The notes: generated by a model from the letters alone, not told the origin. A DNA stretch of 64,000 bases from Betaproteobacteria bacterium HGW-Betaproteobacteria-7 (GCA_002840765.1 PHCE01000020.1:41493-105492), one strand, 5' to 3'. Positions 1-9,987 are shown, numbered from the stretch's first letter. Numbers and translations: made by a program.

Positions 1-570
1 GTCGTCGATCGTCGGCGAGGCCAGGCGGGCGGCGCGCTTCTCGACCGGATTACCCGTGCGCACGCGATGCATCGAAACGGCCGCATCGTAGTCCACCCAC
101 ACCACGTCTTCTCCCTGCGTATTTCGGCCAAGCTCGGCGACAAAACGCCCCGCCGGCGTGGTGCGTTCTGCCGGAAGGATCTGCGCCATCGGCCGGGTGC
201 CAATGTCGGGAACCGAGACGTCGCCGGGCGCCAAACCCAGCAAGACTGCACTGTGCGCGCGCAGGCGCGCGTCGGGTTCGAACACGAGCACGCGCGCCCG
301 CTTCTTGTCGACAATGATGAACGGCGCACCTGCATGGTCGCCGGTCACGGCGATCCACTCGGCCAACTGCTGCGCCTGGGGACTCACCACACTGTTGGCG
401 CCAATCGCGGTGCCGCGCAAGGACAGCGCGGCTGGTGACGCGATGGCTATCTCGGTAGCGACGGCCGCTGGTGGTAGGACCAGCAGCAAAACCAACATTG
501 CCATTGGCCACGGCAATGGCGCACGCCTAAGCAGAAAATGAAGAGGCCGGATCGGCAGCATGCTGTCCAT
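1..570 (-). CDS. L,D-transpeptidase-like (YkuD-type) exported protein, partial at window edge
   Basis: An open minus-strand frame of 190 codons runs off the left edge of the window. The first ~38 residues form a long signal peptide: a basic stretch, then a leucine-rich core (MAMLVLLLVLPPAAVA). The following part matches YkuD-like murein transpeptidase domains: FIIVDKKRARVLVF, the segment TRPMAQILPAERTTPAGRF, and SMHRV just before the edge. The catalytic Ser-His-Gly-Cys box would lie beyond the window, so activity cannot be judged. The ATG at 570 has AAAGGA about 10 bases upstream; a second in-frame ATG lies at 561. It is divergent from the Ku gene. The family call is an inference from the motif layout; the frame itself is secure. 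Confidence 0.7.
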   Translation of the reverse strand, partial: MDSMLPIRPLHFLLRRAPLPWPMAMLVLLLVLPPAAVATEIAIASPAALSLRGTAIGANSVVSPQAQQLAEWIAVTGDHAGAPFIIVDKKRARVLVFEPDARLRAHSAVLLGLAPGDVSVPDIGTRPMAQILPAERTTPAGRFVAELGRNTQGEDVVWVDYDAAVSMHRVRTGNPVEKRAARLASPTIDD

Positions 571-809
571 GGTGAAAGTCCTTTGCGGCGTTGTCTGAGC
601 GAGGAAGGCTCCCGGTAATGTTCAGGCCTGCCCCACCGTGCCGTCGGTGTGCTACCCGACACAAGCAAACGCCGGCTCGCTCCAGTGCGCTGGCGCACAG
701 ACCGGCGGCGCTGGCTGCGTAGGCTGCGAAAAAGGTGTCAGCAAGCGCGAAGGCTGCGTGGCAGCAGCTCGACATACCCACTCTCGGCCCGAACTCACAG
801 GAGAACTGC

Positions 810-1694
810 ATGCCCCGCGTAATCTGGAAAGGCGCCATCACCTTTGGTCTGGTGCATGTGCCCGTGGCCTTGTACCCGGCCTCGCAGGATGTCGGCATCG
901 ACTTCGACTGGCTCGACAAGCGATCGATGGACCCGGTGGGCTACAAGCGTGTGAACAAACGCACCGGCAAGGACATCCAGGGCGACGACATCGTCAAGGG
1001 CATCAAACAGGACGATGGCGATTACGTGATCCTGAGCGAAGAGCAGATCAAGGCGGCGTATCCGAAGTCGACGCAAACCATCGAAATCGAGTCCTTCGTC
1101 AAGGCCAGCGAGATTCCGTTCACGCTCATGGAAACCCCTTACTACCTGGAGCCCGTGGGCAAGGGCGAGAAGGTCTATGCCCTGCTCCGGGAGTCGATGT
1201 TGGACGCCGACGTCATCGGCATCGCCCGGGTGGTGATGCGTACCAAGGAGCACTTGGCGGCGCTGATTCCATCCGGTGCTGCCTTGGTGCTCAACACCCT
1301 CCGCTGGGCCGGTGAGCTCCGCCCCTTGGCGGAGCTGAAACTGCCGGCTGAAGGCAAGGCCGCCGCTGGTCTGAAGCCGGGCGAACTGAAAATGGCCGCC
1401 CAGCTCATCGGCGACATGACCAGCCCCTGGAAGTCGGACGACTACTCCGACAAGTTCAGCGATGCCATTCTGTCGCTGGTGAACAAGAAGGTCGAAGCCG
1501 GCGAGACCGCCACCGTGACATCGCTCGAAGATGCACCGGCGGAGGCGGGGGCAAGCAACGTCGTCGATCTCACCGAGTTGCTGGCGAAGAGTCTGGCCAA
1601 ACGCAAGCCCGGGAGCAGCGCTGAGGCCGGTAGCAGCAAAGCGGCCAGCGCCAAGCGGACGGCGCCCAAAGCGCCGACCCGACGGCGGGGATGA
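810..1694 (+). CDS. ku: Ku homodimer, non-homologous end joining
   Basis: This 294-residue protein is a bacterial Ku, the ring-shaped homodimer that binds double-strand DNA ends and recruits the ligase LigD for end joining. The N-terminus MPRVIWKGAITFGLVHVPV is the family hallmark, followed by the core beta-barrel (KRVNKRTGKDIQGDDIVKG, ETPYYLEP). The C-terminal tail is basic and Lys/Arg/Ala-rich (AKRTAPKAPTRRRG), as in many bacterial Ku proteins where it assists DNA threading. I chose the ATG at 810 over an in-frame ATG 25 codons upstream because CACAGGAGAACTGC gives a good ribosome site and the family begins here. No LigD gene lies within the window, so the partner must be elsewhere or absent. 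Confidence 0.95.
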   Translation: MPRVIWKGAITFGLVHVPVALYPASQDVGIDFDWLDKRSMDPVGYKRVNKRTGKDIQGDDIVKGIKQDDGDYVILSEEQIKAAYPKSTQTIEIESFVKASEIPFTLMETPYYLEPVGKGEKVYALLRESMLDADVIGIARVVMRTKEHLAALIPSGAALVLNTLRWAGELRPLAELKLPAEGKAAAGLKPGELKMAAQLIGDMTSPWKSDDYSDKFSDAILSLVNKKVEAGETATVTSLEDAPAEAGASNVVDLTELLAKSLAKRKPGSSAEAGSSKAASAKRTAPKAPTRRRG

Positions 1695-1701
1695 CGCCCG
1701 C

Positions 1702-3231
1702 TCAGCGCCCCGCGGCGCTCGCCAACACGATGAGCGGCGGCACGCAGAACCAGAGAATGAAGGTCAAGGCCAGGACGATCGGCCCATCGATGCGCTCGGG
1801 CAGCTTGTCGTTGGCCAGACGCTGCAGACATCGCCACAGCCAGATGGCATGCACGCTGCCGCCCGCAGCGCTCCAGCCCAGCAGCGCCGCCATGTCCAGA
1901 CGCATCAGCGCCAACAGCGCGGCCACGGCAGGGGCGGCGAGACAGGCGGCCATCGCCAGGCGGATGGCAGCGCGCGGGCCAAGGATGACCACCAGCGTGC
2001 GCTTGCCGACTGCCTCGTCGGCCGTCCGGTCGGGACAACCGGCAAGCAGGATCGACGGCAGCACCGCCAGGCCCAGCGGCAACGCCAGCAGCCACGGCGT
2101 ACTGGCGGCCCAATGCCCACCTTGCACCACATAGCCGGCGATGATCGCCCCGGCGCTATGGGTGAGCGCGACATCGAGTTCGCCGAAGCCGCGGTGCGAA
2201 AGCTTCAGTGGGGGCACGGTGTAAGCGAGCGCGAGCAGGGCAAAAATGGCGTAGAGCGCGGCAGTCGGCCCGACGGATGCCACGGGGGCATTGGCAACAA
2301 GGACGGCAAGCGCCGCCGCGGCGCCGACAATCGACACACCGATGCCCCGGCGCATCGCCGCGCGGTCGAGCCGGCCGTCAACCAGCACCCGTGAGCCGCC
2401 GGTGAACGGCCCGTGATTGCGGTTGAGCCGATCGCTGGCGAAATCGAACCAGTCGTTGAGAAACACTGTCGCCGCTTCAAGCAGGAACAGCGCAAGATAG
2501 CCGAGCAGGTACGGCGTCATCGCCAGCGGCGCACCCGCGGCGGCCAGGAGCGCCCCGACGGTATAGGCGATCCAGGTCATCGGATAGAACTGCAGTCGCA
2601 GCGCAGCAAGCCAGGCGGTGACGCGCTGCCGGCGGCGCTGCCCGGTCGACAGCGCGCCCTCGGCCAGGCGCGCGCCGACGGACCGGGCTCGCTCCAGCCA
2701 TTGCTGGCGTTGGTCGGCAGTGGCGGCGATCACCGAGCCGAAGGTCTCGATGCGCGCACAGCGGATGCCGCAGTAGCCGAGTGTCGCCCGCGCCAGCGCC
2801 TGCTGTCCGGGGGCGCGGTAGATGAACCGATAGACCAGTGGCGGCGTGTCCATGGTCGTGATCAGGTCCGCCGTGCGGCCGCTGAGCAGCTTGTCCCACC
2901 GGTCGTGCGTGACATGGCGGAAGGCGAAGCCCGGCGTCAGCACCCGATCGAGGAAGCCCTTGAGCCGGGCCGGGAAGGTGCCCCACCAGGTGGGATAGAC
3001 AAATACCAGGTGCTCCGCCCATTGAATGTCCTGCTGGGCGCGTAGCAGGTCCGACTCCAGCGACTGCTGTTCGGGCGAGACGGCGTGCACGTCGGGATCG
3101 AAGTGCATTTCGCCGAGGATCAGCTCGCGGCACTCGACGCCGGCCTGGCGCGCGCCCTCGGCACAGGCATCGAAAAGGGCGCCGCACAGGCTGTCGCGGC
3201 GGGGGTGGGCAAGGATCAGCAGGCAGCGCAT
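1702..3231 (-). CDS. NAD(P)H:quinone-reductase-like domain fused to UbiA/MenA-like prenyltransferase
   Basis: A two-domain protein of 509 residues. Residues ~1-195 are a flavodoxin-fold NAD(P)H-dependent oxidoreductase of the MdaB/NQO type (LLILAHPRRDSLCGALFDA; FVYPTWWGTFPARLKGFLDR). Residues ~210-509 are a polytopic UbiA-superfamily prenyltransferase. It keeps the first Asp-rich motif NDWFDFASD (259-267), the second motif DRTADEAVGKRTL (401-413), and the MenA-like loop YTVPPLKLSHRGFGE. The likely reaction of the second half is prenylation of an aromatic or quinone-precursor ring at the inner membrane; the first half could supply reduced quinol. Both halves look intact and in one frame with no internal stop. 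It is divergent from the hemerythrin gene. Substrates are unknown. Confidence 0.85.
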   Translation of the reverse strand: MRCLLILAHPRRDSLCGALFDACAEGARQAGVECRELILGEMHFDPDVHAVSPEQQSLESDLLRAQQDIQWAEHLVFVYPTWWGTFPARLKGFLDRVLTPGFAFRHVTHDRWDKLLSGRTADLITTMDTPPLVYRFIYRAPGQQALARATLGYCGIRCARIETFGSVIAATADQRQQWLERARSVGARLAEGALSTGQRRRQRVTAWLAALRLQFYPMTWIAYTVGALLAAAGAPLAMTPYLLGYLALFLLEAATVFLNDWFDFASDRLNRNHGPFTGGSRVLVDGRLDRAAMRRGIGVSIVGAAAALAVLVANAPVASVGPTAALYAIFALLALAYTVPPLKLSHRGFGELDVALTHSAGAIIAGYVVQGGHWAASTPWLLALPLGLAVLPSILLAGCPDRTADEAVGKRTLVVILGPRAAIRLAMAACLAAPAVAALLALMRLDMAALLGWSAAGGSVHAIWLWRCLQRLANDKLPERIDGPIVLALTFILWFCVPPLIVLASAAGR

Positions 3232-3463
3232 TTTTCCCGATCGATCAAGGCAACCGCCTGGCGGCAGTGTCAGCGCTGAATCTTTGGCAATACGGCGCGG
3301 GCTGTCAGTTGGCTAGCGAACATAGCGGACCGTCAGCGCCGTTTGCCGACTCGTGGCCGTACCGAATTGCCGGCGAGGGTGCTTATGTTGGTCATCGCAC
3401 CGATTCGCCGTGGCTAAGAGCCTACTGTGCAACTCCCAACTGCCAAACAACCAAGGAATTGCC

Positions 3464-3952
3464 ATGACTATTCTTTCCAAGCCCCCCACCACAACGAAGG
3501 CCCCGGCTGATGCCAAGGATGCCATCGCTTTGCTCAAGGCTGACCATGGAACGGTCAGCGATTTGTTTGCCGATTACGAAAAAACCAATTCCAGCAACAA
3601 GAAGAAGGCGCTCGTCGCCGAGATCTGTAGCGAATTGACCGTGCATACACAGATCGAGGAAGAGATCTTCTACCCGGCCATCAGGACGGCATTGAAGGAC
3701 AAGCTTCTGGTGCCGGAAGCGACCGTTGAGCATGGCGGCATCAAGGATCTGATCGCCCAACTGGAAGGAGTCGAACCCGACGGTGCCATCTACGACGCCA
3801 AGGTCAAAGTGCTCTCCGAATACGTCGAACACCACGTCAAGGAAGAGCACACCGAGATGTTCCCCAAGGTCAAGGCCAGTTCGCTGGACCTGGTCGAACT
3901 CGGTGCCCGGATGGCGACGCGCAAAGCCGATCTGCTCGCCGCCCGAAGTTGA
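3464..3952 (+). CDS. hemerythrin HHE-domain protein
   Basis: A 162-residue cytoplasmic protein with a four-helix hemerythrin/HHE cation-binding domain. Candidate di-iron ligands are visible: LKADHGTV (His), VHTQIEEEIFYP (His and Glu), VEHGGIKDL (His) and EHHVKEEHTEMFP (His, His, Glu). Proteins of this size are linked to oxygen, NO or iron-oxidative stress handling, but the specific role here is not known. The start is the ATG at 3464 with AAGGA upstream; a longer in-frame ATG at 3353 would add a Cys-rich, non-homologous leader. It opens a plus-strand series of stress genes (small basic protein, hydrolase, catalase, superoxide dismutase), which suggests a shared stress role. Confidence 0.9.
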   Translation: MTILSKPPTTTKAPADAKDAIALLKADHGTVSDLFADYEKTNSSNKKKALVAEICSELTVHTQIEEEIFYPAIRTALKDKLLVPEATVEHGGIKDLIAQLEGVEPDGAIYDAKVKVLSEYVEHHVKEEHTEMFPKVKASSLDLVELGARMATRKADLLAARS

Positions 3953-3964
3953 AGGAAAACCGAC

Positions 3965-4177
3965 ATGTCCAATCCCTTTCTGAAAAAGAACCCGTTGATG
4001 AGCATGTGGCTGAGTGCAGCAAACCGGACGGCCAACACGATGCGCGGCCAGGCGAGCGCACAGGCCAAGCGCCAGATCAATGCCGCGGTGACCAAGGCCA
4101 CCAACGACAACCTTAAGGCCATGTTTGGCGGGACCGTTCCAGCTGCGCCCAAGGCCAAACCGAAAAAGCGTCGTTGA
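3965..4177 (+). CDS. small basic protein of unknown function
   Basis: A 70-residue protein starting 12 bases after the hemerythrin gene, with GAAGGAAAACCGAC as ribosome site. It has a short hydrophobic/amphipathic N-terminus (NPLMSMWLSAANR), an Ala/Gln-rich helical middle (ASAQAKRQINAAVTKAT) and a lysine-rich tail (KAKPKKRR). No catalytic motif is visible. Close spacing and a strong ribosome site argue that it is real and co-transcribed with its neighbours. The basic tail could bind nucleic acid or another polyanion, which is a guess. I do not recognise a named family. Confidence 0.65.
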   Translation: MSNPFLKKNPLMSMWLSAANRTANTMRGQASAQAKRQINAAVTKATNDNLKAMFGGTVPAAPKAKPKKRR

Positions 4178-4241
4178 TGGCTCTTGCCCTGCAGAGCACG
4201 TTTTACGGCGGCATTTTCGTCGCATCCACTACTGGGAAACC

Positions 4242-4979
4242 ATGAAAAGAACTAGCGCAACTGCCGCCCTGAACCCCTCGCTGACCATGCTGGAACCGTT
4301 TCGCGCCGCCATGGAATATGCCTTTCACCAATTTGCCGTGGCACCCCAGGCAGCGCCCGGCGATGGGCATCCCGTGGTCATCTTCCCGGGCCTCGGAGCT
4401 GATGGCTCGTCGGTCTCCATCCTTCGCGCCCACTGCCAGGAACTCGGCTACGAAGCATTCGACTGGGGGCAAGGGTTCAACACCGGGCCGCGGGGCAAAC
4501 TCGACACCTGGCTTGAAGACTTGGCCGATCAGATCTCCGCTCAGCTCGCCAGACACAGCAAACCGGCGACGCTCATCGGCTGGAGCCTGGGTGGGCTGTA
4601 CGCCCGCGAGCTTGGCAAGTTGCTCGCCCCCGGGGTGCGGCAGGTGATCACGATCGCCACGCCGTTCAATGGCAGCGCTGACGACAACGCGGGCTGGTTA
4701 TCCGGCCTCCTCGGCGGCAGTGCGGCCAGCATCGATCCGCTATGGATTGAGCGCCTGCGCCTGCCACCCCCGATCCGTACGACGTCCATCTACAGCCGTT
4801 CCGATGGCGTGGTCGCCTGGGAAAGCTGTTGTCACGACGAGTGTTCCCAGCTCGTTCAGGACGTCGAGGTCGACGGCAGCCACATGGGCATGGGCTGGAA
4901 CCGGGAGGTATTGAACATCGTCGCCGATCGACTGGGGCAGCCTGCTGGCCCTTGGCGTCCCTATATCGGCACGACCTGA
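4242..4979 (+). CDS. alpha/beta-hydrolase, lipase/esterase-like
   Basis: A 245-residue alpha/beta-hydrolase fold protein with no evident signal peptide. The oxyanion region is PVVIFPGLGADGSSV, the nucleophile elbow is GWSLGG (Ser), the acid is probably in YSRSDGVV, and the histidine in DGSHMGMG. The TPFNGSADDN segment resembles PGAP1/lipase-class hydrolases, so an ester of a lipid or polyester is a plausible substrate. The ATG at 4242 is chosen because homologous-looking sequence starts there; an upstream in-frame ATG at 4125 would overlap the preceding gene. It lies between the small basic protein and catalase, in the same orientation. Confidence 0.8.
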   Translation: MKRTSATAALNPSLTMLEPFRAAMEYAFHQFAVAPQAAPGDGHPVVIFPGLGADGSSVSILRAHCQELGYEAFDWGQGFNTGPRGKLDTWLEDLADQISAQLARHSKPATLIGWSLGGLYARELGKLLAPGVRQVITIATPFNGSADDNAGWLSGLLGGSAASIDPLWIERLRLPPPIRTTSIYSRSDGVVAWESCCHDECSQLVQDVEVDGSHMGMGWNREVLNIVADRLGQPAGPWRPYIGTT

Positions 4980-5033
4980 GCTTGCCCCGCTTTGCTTGGC
5001 GAACCACGACCATCAACTACTTAGGATGACACC

Positions 5034-7376
5034 ATGAAAAAGACAAATCCCCAACCGATGGCTGCCAACAAGGAGTCTCTCCAGACAACGCCCAGTGCCG
5101 CCGATGTGCTGGCCCAACAAGCCGCCGCTGTCCACGCCCTCGCCCGGTCAATGCCGTACAACACCAACAAGAGCAAGGAGTTCGGGCCGGATCATGCGCT
5201 CACGCCGCCGCCCGGGCAGACGCTGGAACCGACCTCCGATCTGACATCGGCGAGCACCCTAAGCGAAGCCAATATTTCGCCCAAGACCGGCGGCAGTGCT
5301 GCCTCGCTCGACCGGGTGCGCACCGATGGCGATGGTCAGTTGCTGACCACCAACCAGGGCGTCGCCGTCGGTGACAACCAGAATTCGCTGAAAGCCGGCC
5401 TGCGCGGGCCGACCCTGCTGGAAGACTTCATCCTGCGCGAGAAGATCACCCACTTCGACCACGAACGCATTCCGGAGCGCATCGTCCATGCGCGCGGCTC
5501 GGCCGCCCACGGCTTCTTCGAGGCCTACCAGCCGCTGACCGACCTCACCCGCGCTGCCCCCTTCCAGGAAGCGGGCAAGATCACGCCGGTCTTCGTCCGC
5601 TTTTCCACCGTCGCCGGCGAACGCGGTTCGGTCGATACGGCCCGCGACGCGCGCGGCTTCGCGGTCAAGTTCTACACCGACGAGGGCAACTGGGATCTGG
5701 TCGGCAACAACATCCCGGTGTTCTTCATCCAGGACGCGATGAAGTTCCCGGACCTGGTCCATGCCGTGAAACCCGAACCGCACAACGGCATGCCGCAGGC
5801 GGCCTCGGCGCATGACACCTTCTGGGATTTCGTCTCGCTGATGCCGGAGAGCACCCACATGCTGATGTGGGTCATGTCCGACCGCGGTATTCCGCGCAGC
5901 TACCGGATGATGCAGGGCTTCGGCGTGCACACCTTCCGCCTGGTCAATGCGGCCGGTGAGTCGCACTTCGTCAAGTTCCACTGGACGCCCAAGCTCGGCA
6001 CCCATTCGCTGGTCTGGGACGAGGCGGCGAAGATCGCCGGCGCCGATGCCGATTTCCACCGCCGCGACCTGTGGGATGCCATCGAAGCCGGCGAATACCC
6101 GGAATGGGAACTCGGCCTGCAGATTTTCACCGAAGCCCAGGCCGACGCCTTCAGCTTCGATGTCCTCGATGCCACCAAGCTGATCCCCGAAGAACTGGTG
6201 CCGGTGACGCCGGTCGGCCGCATGGTGCTCAACCGCAATCCCGACAATTTTTTTGCCGAGACCGAGCAGGTCGCCTTCTGTGCCGCGCATGTGGTGCCCG
6301 GCATCGACTTCAGCAACGACCCGTTGCTGGCCGGCCGCATCCATTCCTATATCGACACCCAGATCAGCCGGCTGGGCGGGGCAAACTTCCACGAGATCCC
6401 GATCAACGCCCCGCTGGCGCCCGTCCACAACAACCAGCGCGACGGTTTGCATCGCCAGGCCATTCCCCGTGGCCGCGTCGCCTACGAGCCCAACTCGCTC
6501 GGCGGCGGCTGCCCGTTCCAGGCCGGTGCGGCTGGTTTCGTGTCTTTCCCGCAACCGGTTGAAGACGACAAGCTGCGCGGCAAGCCGGAGAAGTTTGCCG
6601 AGCACTATGCCCAGGCCACGCTGTTTTACGAAAGCCAGACCGAGGTCGAAAAGGCGCACATCGTTGGCGGCTTCCGCTTCGAACTGAGCAAGCTCACCGT
6701 GCCGGCTATCCGCGAACGCATGCTGGCTTCGCTGGTCAATGTGTCCGCCGACCTGGCGGCGAAAATCGCCGATGGACTGGGCATGAAGGTGCCCAAGGCC
6801 ATGCCGAAGGCCTCGGCAAAGGCGCCGCCCGCCGAAGTGACCCAATCGCCAGCACTGTCCCTGACGGCACGGCGCGGCGACGGCGGCATCCGCACCCGCA
6901 AGGTGGCGATCCTGGTCGCCAATGGGGTACACGGCGCCTCCGTTGTGGCCGTACAGGCTGCCTTGACCGCGGCCGGCGCCGTCGCCTGCATCGTCGGGCC
7001 CAGCCTCGGACCGGTTAGAACCGCCGACGGCGAGATGGTGGCGGCGACCGGTACGCTGGAGAATTCACCACCGGTCCTGTTCGATGCGCTCGTCCTGCCC
7101 GATGGAGCCGACGGAGTGACGCTGCTGGCCGGCTATGGGCAGACGGTGGAATTCGTGACCAACCAGTATCGCCACGGCAAGACCATTCTGGCGCTCGGCG
7201 CCGCGAATGCACTGCTCGACCAGGCTGGCATCGCCCCCACCTTGCCATCGGGCAGGCCCGATCCGGGCATTCTGCTGGCCAGCGCCGAGACGCTTGCTGA
7301 TGGTGCGGCTGCCTTCATCGCTGCAGTAGGCCAGCATCGTCACCCGGCACGCGAAACGAACCCACCAATAATCTGA
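5034..7376 (+). CDS. katE: large-subunit monofunctional catalase, HPII type
   Basis: A 780-residue clade 2 (large-subunit) heme catalase that dismutates hydrogen peroxide. The distal heme histidine lies in [13 protein letters not shown], the distal Asn region is [15 protein letters not shown], and the proximal tyrosine motif is [12 protein letters not shown]. The C-terminal ~150 residues form the flavodoxin/DJ-1-like domain typical of HPII ([15 protein letters not shown] onward). The length fits E. coli HPII (753 residues). The ATG at 5034 follows TAGGATGACACC. Next downstream is a superoxide dismutase gene, so superoxide and peroxide removal are encoded side by side. Large catalases are often stationary-phase enzymes; no specific regulatory site is seen here. 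Confidence 0.95.
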   Translation: MKKTNPQPMAANKESLQTTPSAADVLAQQAAAVHALARSMPYNTNKSKEFGPDHALTPPPGQTLEPTSDLTSASTLSEANISPKTGGSAASLDRVRTDGDGQLLTTNQGVAVGDNQNSLKAGLRGPTLLEDFILREKITHFDHERIPERIVHARGSAAHGFFEAYQPLTDLTRAAPFQEAGKITPVFVRFSTVAGERGSVDTARDARGFAVKFYTDEGNWDLVGNNIPVFFIQDAMKFPDLVHAVKPEPHNGMPQAASAHDTFWDFVSLMPESTHMLMWVMSDRGIPRSYRMMQGFGVHTFRLVNAAGESHFVKFHWTPKLGTHSLVWDEAAKIAGADADFHRRDLWDAIEAGEYPEWELGLQIFTEAQADAFSFDVLDATKLIPEELVPVTPVGRMVLNRNPDNFFAETEQVAFCAAHVVPGIDFSNDPLLAGRIHSYIDTQISRLGGANFHEIPINAPLAPVHNNQRDGLHRQAIPRGRVAYEPNSLGGGCPFQAGAAGFVSFPQPVEDDKLRGKPEKFAEHYAQATLFYESQTEVEKAHIVGGFRFELSKLTVPAIRERMLASLVNVSADLAAKIADGLGMKVPKAMPKASAKAPPAEVTQSPALSLTARRGDGGIRTRKVAILVANGVHGASVVAVQAALTAAGAVACIVGPSLGPVRTADGEMVAATGTLENSPPVLFDALVLPDGADGVTLLAGYGQTVEFVTNQYRHGKTILALGAANALLDQAGIAPTLPSGRPDPGILLASAETLADGAAAFIAAVGQHRHPARETNPPII

Positions 7377-7406
7377 CTTCGTCCGACAACCAAGCAGGAG
7401 ACTGTC

Positions 7407-8102
7407 ATGCAAGCTCATCCCTTTAGCCGTCGAAATTTTCTCCTGGCCGGTGCTGCCCTCGGGGCGGTTACCTGGTTGGGGGCACCCGCCGTCGCTCGTG
7501 CCGCCTCGCCCCACGTGTTGCCGCCTCTGCCTTACCCGGACAACGCACTTGACCCGGTCATCTCGGCCCGCACCATCGGCTTTCATTACGGCAAGCATCA
7601 CCAGGCGTATGTGGACAACCTGAACAAGCTGGTGGCCGGCACGCCCATGGCCGACATGACGCTGGAGCAGGTAATCAAGACCAGCTCAGGGGTTGCCGAT
7701 AAGGTGGGGGTGTTCAACAACGCGGCCCAGGTGTGGAATCACACGTTCTATTGGAACGGGATGCGGCCGAAAGGCGGCGGCCAGCCCAGCGGCGAGTTGG
7801 CGGCGCGTATCGAAAAGGACTTCGGCGGCTACGACGCGATGCGCAAGGAACTGTTCACCGCGGCGTCTACCCAGTTCGGCAGCGGTTGGGCCTGGCTGGT
7901 GGACGATGCCGGGAAGTTGAAGGTGGTGAAGACGGGCAACGCGGAAAACCCGCTGACCCGGGGGATGAAACCACTGTTCACCATCGACGTGTGGGAGCAT
8001 GCCTATTACCTGGATCACCAGAATAAACGCGCCGATTACATCAACGCGGTACTGGACAAGCTGGTGAACTGGAATTTCGTCGCCGCGAATCTGGCGCGCT
8101 GA
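7407..8102 (+). CDS. Fe/Mn superoxide dismutase with Tat signal
   Basis: A 231-residue Fe/Mn-family superoxide dismutase. Metal ligands are visible as His in YGKHHQAYV, His in WNHTFYW, Asp in [11 protein letters not shown] and His in the same motif. The first ~33 residues are a twin-arginine signal ([13 protein letters not shown], ending AVARAA), so the enzyme should fold with its metal in the cytoplasm and be exported to the periplasm. That is unusual, since most Fe/Mn enzymes are cytoplasmic and periplasmic ones are usually Cu/Zn. The ribosome site is CAGGAGACTGTC. It lies 30 bases after catalase and 10 bases before the PQQ-type dehydrogenase gene. The metal (Fe or Mn) cannot be decided by eye. 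Confidence 0.93.
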   Translation: MQAHPFSRRNFLLAGAALGAVTWLGAPAVARAASPHVLPPLPYPDNALDPVISARTIGFHYGKHHQAYVDNLNKLVAGTPMADMTLEQVIKTSSGVADKVGVFNNAAQVWNHTFYWNGMRPKGGGQPSGELAARIEKDFGGYDAMRKELFTAASTQFGSGWAWLVDDAGKLKVVKTGNAENPLTRGMKPLFTIDVWEHAYYLDHQNKRADYINAVLDKLVNWNFVAANLAR

Positions 8103-8112
8103 GGCGTCAGGC

Positions 8113-9480
8113 GTGATGACCATGATCCCTCTCCGCAAAACCAGGTCCTGCGCATTCGTCTTCCTGGTCGGCGGACTCTTTTTGTCTCTAGCCGCCTGCG
8201 GCGAAATGGCCAAGCTGCCGAGCTCAGCCGGCTTCGGGCCACAACCCACGCTGCCGGCGCCCCATCCGACGCTGATTCCCACCGTGAACATCGCGCCGGC
8301 CAAAGGCTGGCCAATTGGGGTGACACCACGACCCGCGCCCGGCACGCGGGTCGTGGCCTTCGCCAGCGGCCTTGATCATCCGCGCTGGCTGTATGTGCTG
8401 CCGAACGGCGACGTGCTGGTAGCCGAGAGCAATGCGCCGCCCAAGCCGGAAGGCAGCAAGGGCATCAAGGGCTGGGTAATGGGTCTGGTCATGAAGCGGG
8501 CCGGCGCTGCCGGGCCCAGCGCCAACCGGATCACCTTGCTGCGTGACACGGATGGTGATGGCGTGGCCGATCTGCGCTCGGCCCTGCTGGAGAATTTGCA
8601 CTCGCCCTTCGGTATGGCGCTGGTCGGCAACACGCTTTTCGTCGCCAACTCCGATGCGGTACTTGGCTTCCCTTACCGCCAGGGTGACACGCAGATCACG
8701 GCGGCGGGCGTCAAACTGCTCGATCTGCCGGCCGGGCCGATCAATCATCACTGGACAAAGAACCTGATCGCCAGTGCGGACGGCAGCCGACTCTACGTAA
8801 CGGTCGGTTCCAACAGCAACGTCGGCGAGCGTGGCATGACAGTTGAAGCGGGACGGGCCGCCATCTGGGAGGTCGATGTTCACACGGGGGCACACCGAAT
8901 CTTTGCCGCCGGCCTGCGCAATCCGAATGGCATGGCCTGGGAACCACACAGCGGCGCCTTGTGGACCGTCGCCAACGAGCGGGACGAAATCGGCAGCGAC
9001 CTGGTTCCGGACTATCTCACCTCGGTGAAGGATGGCGCCTTCTACGGCTGGCCCTACAGCTACTATGGGCAGCATGTCGATGAGCGCGTCACACCGCCGC
9101 GACCGGATCTGGTCGCCAGGGCCATTGCCCCGGACTATGCCTTGGGCGCGCACACTGCCTCCCTGGGCCTGGCGTCTTCCGTCGGCAGCGCCCTGCCACC
9201 GCTCTTCGCCAGCGGCATGTTCATCGGCCAGCACGGCTCATGGAACCGCCGGCCGCACAGCGGCTACAAGGTGATCTTCGTGCCGTTCGACGGTCGCGGT
9301 CAGCCCACCGGCATGCCCATCGATGTGCTGACGGGCTTCCTCAGCAACGAAGGCAACGCCTTCGGTCGACCGGTCGGCGTCGCCATCGACAAGCGCGGCG
9401 CGCTGCTGGTCGCCGACGACGTTGGCAACATTGTCTGGCGCGTCAGCGCAGCCTCGGGAAGCGGTAATGGCGCCAATTGA
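8113..9480 (+). CDS. PQQ-dependent sugar dehydrogenase-like (sorbosone/GSDH family) lipoprotein
   Basis: A 455-residue exported protein of the glucose/sorbosone dehydrogenase beta-propeller family, which oxidises sugars or aldehydes in the periplasm using PQQ. The N-terminus ends in a lipobox (LSLAAC, Cys at residue 29), so it should be membrane-anchored. Propeller motifs include [45 protein letters not shown] and [17 protein letters not shown]. These carry the His/Arg/Asn positions usual for PQQ binding. The start is GTG at 8113, followed at once by an ATG at 8116. It closes the oxidative-stress run, though it may simply be a neighbour. No PQQ synthesis genes are in the window. Confidence 0.88.
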   Translation: MMTMIPLRKTRSCAFVFLVGGLFLSLAACGEMAKLPSSAGFGPQPTLPAPHPTLIPTVNIAPAKGWPIGVTPRPAPGTRVVAFASGLDHPRWLYVLPNGDVLVAESNAPPKPEGSKGIKGWVMGLVMKRAGAAGPSANRITLLRDTDGDGVADLRSALLENLHSPFGMALVGNTLFVANSDAVLGFPYRQGDTQITAAGVKLLDLPAGPINHHWTKNLIASADGSRLYVTVGSNSNVGERGMTVEAGRAAIWEVDVHTGAHRIFAAGLRNPNGMAWEPHSGALWTVANERDEIGSDLVPDYLTSVKDGAFYGWPYSYYGQHVDERVTPPRPDLVARAIAPDYALGAHTASLGLASSVGSALPPLFASGMFIGQHGSWNRRPHSGYKVIFVPFDGRGQPTGMPIDVLTGFLSNEGNAFGRPVGVAIDKRGALLVADDVGNIVWRVSAASGSGNGAN

Positions 9481-9510
9481 CCCGCGTTCTTGCGGCTGAT
9501 AGCGGAACGC

Positions 9511-9987
9511 TCAAGTCGGTAGAAGATTCCTGGCCCGCGCCATGGTCAGTGCGGTGTCCTCGATCATGTCTTCCTGGCCGCCGACCATGCCGCGGCGGCC
9601 CGGTTCGACCAGGATGTCGCAGGCCGGGATGCCGTATTTGGCGGCGGCACGCCTGGCGAACAGGAGGAAAGAGCCATAGACGCCGGCGTGGCCCAAGGTC
9701 AGCGCATCGCGGTCGATGCGGATGGGAAAGTCCATGATCGGCACGACCAGGTCCTCGGCGACGTCGGTGATCTTCGCCACACCCACCCCGGTCTCGATGC
9801 TCATCAGGCTGCCCACGGCAATCAATACTTCCATCGGCGTGTTGCCGGCGTCGGCGCCAAGGCCGGCAGCGGCGGCGTCGATGCGGGTCGCCCCGACCTC
9901 GATGGCGGCGATGGAGTTGGCGACGCCCATGGCCCGGTTGTGGTGACCGTGGAAGCCGAGTTCGGTTTCCTGAGCGGACAGAGATGC
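9511..9987 (-). pseudogene. C-terminal remnant of 4-hydroxy-2-oxovalerate aldolase
   Basis: The minus-strand frame encodes roughly the C-terminal half of a class II pyruvate aldolase of the meta-cleavage pathway (MhpE/BphI type): [18 protein letters not shown] with the metal-binding [20 protein letters not shown], and the C-terminal communication domain ([17 protein letters not shown]). The family is about 340 residues; only ~155 recognisable residues remain. The catalytic N-terminal barrel with its RDG motif is missing. Upstream of ELGF the frame continues with unrelated Ser/Gly-rich sequence and no ribosome site, so this is a broken gene. The break lies between about 9970 and 10027, right next to the tRNA-Arg remnant. 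The 5' limit given is approximate. Confidence 0.85.

Noticed and set aside
3353..3463. Upstream extension of the hemerythrin protein by 37 codons
   Set aside because: The added leader is unlike any hemerythrin, and AAGGA precedes the ATG at 3464.
5259..6932. Long minus-strand frame inside catalase
   Set aside because: The plus strand encodes a complete large-subunit catalase with all heme motifs.
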